In this document: positions 61,064 to 64,000 of the stretch, in pieces
Position numbering within the stretch: the stretch's first letter is position 1
Layout of the letters: each line of letters opens with the position of its first letter
Assembly (NCBI GenBank): GCA_030428205.1
Contig: JAUIBK010000011.1
Location: 33,142 to 97,141 of the forward strand
Direction of reading: 5' to 3'
DNA from: a bacterium
GTDB lineage: Bacteria; Bdellovibrionota_C; UBA2361; RFPC01
Length of the DNA stretch: 64,000 bases
Made by a program: the position numbers and the translations under genes
Notes under the pieces: model-generated
Database searches by the model: none
The model's input: only the letters and a program-made list of their open reading frames with translations
Told to the model about the DNA's origin: nothing

Positions 61064-62427
61064 GCGTAACCCTTCTTCAGTTGAGCTTTTGGAAAATAAT
61101 GGCGCACAATCTCTTCATACGATTTCCCGTCGAGAGCCATTCCAAGCGCTCCAATTTGGCACAAACCGACACCGTGACCCCAACCGCCGCCAGAAAAAAT
61201 TATCTCGGAGACTTCATCTCCACTACGTTTTTCTTCTGCAAGAAAAGCGGAGCTAAAGAGGAAGGAGTCATGAAAAGCTTGGCGGATCTGGTATTGGTTT
61301 TCGAGTTTGAGAACCTGTTCTTCTCCGTTGGTATCTCTGTAGGTAATTGAGTAAGAAAGGTATCTTCCAGATGCTCCGCGTTTACCAGGGGTAGTCGCTA
61401 GGATAGCCGAAGCAGTGATGTGAAACTTCTCTTGTAGACTTTTTCTCAGTTCTTCAGAGGAGATTGAGGAGTTCCAACGGTAGTACTTTTGAGGCTCATC
61501 AACGGCACCAAGAAACTGAGGAAGCTCCTCTTCGGAGATATAAGCAGGGCTACAGAATGGGGCGTCGTGTTTCTCAGGAGTAGAGTGTAGCCACTCCTCG
61601 AAATCATCGTCATCTTGCAGATTGTACGTCGCTAGAGGAGAAGAGGATGAGCCGTCGAAGATGCTCGAGAGGTAGGGGAGATCGAGATCGAAACACGCCT
61701 TAGCAGTTTCCGTGCGTCCACCACAGCTCTTTGAGTAGTAGGTAGGAACAATTGAGCCATCTTCACGAACAAGAAAATCACCACGGCACCCTTTGGCGGC
61801 TGCTATGCACTCCTGTGTGAGGTGAGTCGTTCCTTGGTATCGTTGGCAGTCATCGTCATTGCAAATGGTGTAGGGAGTTTCTGAGTGCTTGTTGTGTAAG
61901 AAGACTGAAGCCCACGATCGCGCAGCGGTTACTTGTGCTTGAATAAAACTCTCAGGGCACTCGGCGCTCATTTCTGAGGCGATAACACACGAAAGGTAGT
62001 CTTCAAAAGGAATATGATTGACGACGATAATTCCATCTTCTGCAGGGTGAACAGAAAAGCTCCCGTGGCAGATCTGATCGATCTCTTTCTTCCAGTGAAA
62101 TGAGCGTCCAGCTACGACTCCTTGAATTTCTGTACCAGCTTGGGGGGCGAGAGGTCGAGACTCGTTAACAGAAAGTGTTATTTTAGATCTTGTTTTGCAG
62201 AGAGTCTCTCCATCGAGCGCCAAAGAGAGAGTGTTGTTTTCAAGAGTGGTAGTAAAGTGAGATCCTTGTTCTATGGGATATTCATTTCCATCGATATGAG
62301 CGGTAACGGGAAACGAAAGCGCTCGCATTTTGACAGATCTCTTTCTATCTTCTTCAAGCACAATGCCCACTCGAAGAGTTGGCTCCGTATCTGGAGTTTG
62401 AAAGATTCCCGGTTTGACTTCTTTCAT
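61060..62427 (-). CDS. SpoIID/LytB-type lytic transglycosylase-like protein
   Basis: 455 residues. The SpoIID domain has the marks FEDYLSCVIASEMSAECPESFIQAQVTAARSW, CQRYQGTT, IVPTYYSKSCGGRTETA and the end GGGWGHGVGLCQIGALGMALDGKSYEEIVRHYFPKA. These proteins cleave glycan strands lacking side-chain peptides (denuded peptidoglycan). In contrast to typical SpoIID, no signal peptide or transmembrane anchor is visible: residues 1-30 are polar (MKEVKPGIFQTPDTEPTLRV). It overlaps nagZ (ATGA) and the CBM9-like gene (ATGA). Location may be cytoplasmic or exported by another route. Confidence 0.85.
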   Translation of the reverse strand: MKEVKPGIFQTPDTEPTLRVGIVLEEDRKRSVKMRALSFPVTAHIDGNEYPIEQGSHFTTTLENNTLSLALDGETLCKTRSKITLSVNESRPLAPQAGTEIQGVVAGRSFHWKKEIDQICHGSFSVHPAEDGIIVVNHIPFEDYLSCVIASEMSAECPESFIQAQVTAARSWASVFLHNKHSETPYTICNDDDCQRYQGTTHLTQECIAAAKGCRGDFLVREDGSIVPTYYSKSCGGRTETAKACFDLDLPYLSSIFDGSSSSPLATYNLQDDDDFEEWLHSTPEKHDAPFCSPAYISEEELPQFLGAVDEPQKYYRWNSSISSEELRKSLQEKFHITASAILATTPGKRGASGRYLSYSITYRDTNGEEQVLKLENQYQIRQAFHDSFLFSSAFLAEEKRSGDEVSEIIFSGGGWGHGVGLCQIGALGMALDGKSYEEIVRHYFPKAQLKKGYA

Positions 62428-63515
62428 TGGGTCTCCTTTGAGATGTCGGCTCGAAGTGCTTCGTTTTGACGTAAAAGCTCTTGAGCGAGGACCGAGGGAG
62501 CTTGTTTGTCTGGAAGCTTCTCTAGGAGTTTAAGGATCCGCTCGAAGCTTTTACGCAAGAGTGATTCGTTTAGTGAGCCAGCATCGAGCAGTCTGTAGAG
62601 CTCTTTGGCAACTTTCGTTGCTCGAATAGGTTCGTGATTAAAGAGGAGAATGTCGCACCCAGCAGGTAGAGTTTGTTGGGCAATCACGGTTTCAGAGAAA
62701 TGTTTGGTGATCGCCTTCATATCAAGATCATCAGTAATAATGACTCCTTCATATTGTAACTCTTGACGTAAGAGTGCCGGAAGAATCGTACTCGATAAGG
62801 TCGCCGGAAATTTTGGATCGAGATGGGGAATCATGACGTGAGCTGTCATGACCATATCCACACCAGAGTCTATTGCAGCTCTAAAAGGCAGAAGTTCACG
62901 TGACTGAAGTGCTTCCTTTGTGTGTTCAACGGAGGGAAGTTCAAGGTGGCTATCAACAGCGGTGTCTCCGTGTCCTGGAAAGTGTTTTGCACAAGTGAGA
63001 ATACTCGATTCTTTTGCTCCTTGAATATATTCTCGTACCCGTTGGCAAACAGTTTCAGTATCCGAGTGAAAGCTGCGGTTTCCAATCACGGGGTTGTCTG
63101 GATTAGAGTGGATGTCACACACAGGAGAGAAGGTGAGATTGATTCCGAGTGAGAGGAGTTCTGTAGCCATACATTTGGCAACCTCATACGCTCGAGCTTG
63201 ATAACTTGCAGGAGAAGGAAAGTGGGTCAGAGGTGGTGGTGGTCGATGTACCCGTCCACCTTCGTGGTCAATGGATACAAGCATTTTCTCTCGGCCGGTA
63301 CGAGCGTACACACCGTCGAGAAGACTTGAGAGTTTCTCAATCCACTTTTCGTAAGGTGCTTCTTGGTCAAAGTTGTGGTCTGTAATCTGCACTCCAATAG
63401 GCCGGAGTGTTTCGAGTACTTTCTTATCCGTATCGTCGAGGGTGATGCCATTGAGGCGGACATGGAAATGGTGACCAAAAGAGGAGGGATCGGAAGTGGG
63501 AGAAAAAGAGATCAT
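62424..63515 (-). CDS. nagZ: Beta-N-acetylhexosaminidase (NagZ, GH3)
   Basis: 363 residues. GH3 marks: VSIDHEGGRVHR, FSPVCDIHSNPDNPVIGNRSF, the KHFPGHGDTAVDSHLELP loop with the Asp/His acid-base, and ITDDLDMKAI with the nucleophile Asp. It removes GlcNAc from anhydromuropeptides in cell-wall recycling. No signal peptide, so cytoplasmic as in other Gram-negatives. First gene of a three-gene coupled operon (nagZ, spoIID-like, CBM9-like). A polypurine palindrome lies upstream. Confidence 0.93.
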   Translation of the reverse strand: MISFSPTSDPSSFGHHFHVRLNGITLDDTDKKVLETLRPIGVQITDHNFDQEAPYEKWIEKLSSLLDGVYARTGREKMLVSIDHEGGRVHRPPPPLTHFPSPASYQARAYEVAKCMATELLSLGINLTFSPVCDIHSNPDNPVIGNRSFHSDTETVCQRVREYIQGAKESSILTCAKHFPGHGDTAVDSHLELPSVEHTKEALQSRELLPFRAAIDSGVDMVMTAHVMIPHLDPKFPATLSSTILPALLRQELQYEGVIITDDLDMKAITKHFSETVIAQQTLPAGCDILLFNHEPIRATKVAKELYRLLDAGSLNESLLRKSFERILKLLEKLPDKQAPSVLAQELLRQNEALRADISKETQ

Positions 63516-63589
63516 AAGAGGGGTACAGTGTTGTTTCCTTTGAGTTTGTATACCATATCAGCTGAGGGGCAGTCTAAATCTTAATCCAA

Positions 63590-63745
63590 TCCCCTAACTC
63601 CCCCTCTTCCTTTTCCTCGTCTTTATCCTACTCTTGCACCAAATTCCTCCTCTCTATCAAAACGAAGAGGAGAAGGAGTTAAGTGCAGGTGCAAGAGAAG
63701 GATTATGATAAGGAAAAGGATGAGGACAAAGGGAGAGGGAAAGGA
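63590..63745. repeat. Polypurine/polypyrimidine palindrome upstream of nagZ
   Basis: CTCTTGCACC (63631-63640) is perfectly mirrored by GGTGCAAGAG (63688-63697). The flanks (CCTCTTCCTTTTCCTCGTC on the left, GGAAAAGGATGAGGAC on the right) extend the complementarity imperfectly to about 40 bp per arm. The strand is almost pure pyrimidine on the left and pure purine on the right. Confidence 0.7.
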
Positions 63746-63803
63746 GGAAGTGGGATTATGAGCAAAGAGATGGGGTGAACTGAATGAGAGTAAAAATACG
63801 CAA

Positions 63804-64000
63804 TTACCCCGCCCGACGACTCACAAACATCTTCGCCGTCTCCCACAACTTCAATTCATACAGCGAAACATCTTCAGAACGTTGCTCAAAGAGAGGTGAG
63901 AGTCTCTCCCAAATAGCATCATTAAGATTCTCAGCTGTTGTAATTTTTCCTTCAAGCCAAGGGATATCAGTGTTGAGATCTCGGTGGTCAAGCTCGTCGA
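63804..64000 (-). CDS. queD: 6-carboxytetrahydropterin synthase / 6-pyruvoyltetrahydropterin synthase family, 3' part
   Basis: I translated the last 65 residues by hand on the minus strand, ending at the TAA (63806-63804). The sequence reads ...LDHRDLNTDIPWLEGKITTAENLNDAIWERLSPLFEQ... and ends LYELKLWETAKMFVSRRAG. The LDHxxLN, T(A/T)ENL and WET motifs are those of the QueD/PTPS family, which makes the 7-deazaguanine precursor of queuosine. The N-terminal zinc-binding part lies beyond the window. Confidence 0.87.
   Translation of the reverse strand, partial: DELDHRDLNTDIPWLEGKITTAENLNDAIWERLSPLFEQRSEDVSLYELKLWETAKMFVSRRAG

Overview
The window looks like a chromosomal segment of a Gram-negative bacterium of moderate GC content. 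It has SurA-type periplasmic chaperone, an outer-membrane barrel, NagZ, Flp pilin and PilT/PilU motors, CheY/CheZ, MscS, MenD, methylmalonyl-CoA epimerase and GroESL. The calcium-loop motifs and CSDGIDNDSDG-type linker in the large surface protein are familiar from myxobacteria and related 'deltaproteobacterial' lineages. I would place it near Myxococcota/Bdellovibrionota or an uncultured relative, with low certainty. No rRNA, tRNA, CRISPR array, phage module or intact insertion sequence was seen.

Layout. 1-9 kb: the 5' part of pcnB, two small lineage-specific genes, a hairpin-rich intergenic block, then pmm, a SurA-like gene and mfd on the minus strand. 8.9-11.6 kb: Flp pilin and two PilT-family ATPases. 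11.7-16 kb: a tandem-duplicated LOG protein, a modular helical-repeat/HTH-repeat/nuclease-like protein, and a NUDIX hydrolase. 16-22.3 kb: a large secreted beta-helix protein, then a hexapeptide acyltransferase coupled to two coiled-coil envelope proteins. 22.4-29.2 kb: a tightly coupled seven-gene operon with five membrane or membrane-linked proteins of unknown role, a MutL/GlmL-type actin-fold ATPase and a KOW/barrel protein. 29.3-41.4 kb: cheYZ, sugar epimerase-like, tsaC, a GT-C glycosyltransferase with an ATP-grasp-like protein, menD, a TrpR-like regulator with methylmalonyl-CoA epimerase, mscS and a sulfatase. 41.9-44 kb: groESL with a heat-shock-type promoter and a clear terminator. 44.4-54.6 kb: a catalytically dead beta-lactamase-fold gene, prfA, prmC, fabF, a degenerate J-domain protein, an arylsulfotransferase-like protein, an OM barrel, an HD protein and nth. 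54.7-64 kb: a GNAT-like/N-formylglutamate amidohydrolase pair, an NTF2-like/ACP-like fusion, a 3-methyladenine glycosylase, the coupled nagZ-spoIID-CBM9 operon, and the 3' end of queD.

Two themes stand out. First, intergenic gaps are full of long inverted repeats: perfect or near-perfect arms of 27-44 bp at 29.2, 41.6, 46.8, 51.7, 53.9 and 57.7 kb, weaker ones at 11.7, 36.5 and 63.6 kb. They are not confined to convergent gene ends, and two of them supply the stop codon of the neighbouring gene. Second, several proteins have unusual architecture: duplicated LOG, HTH-array nuclease, NTF2-ACP fusion, pseudo-beta-lactamase and a J protein without HPD. The best candidates for an undescribed system are the 22.4-29.2 kb MutL/membrane operon and the 13.2-15.3 kb modular nuclease-like protein with its nucleotide-enzyme neighbours.
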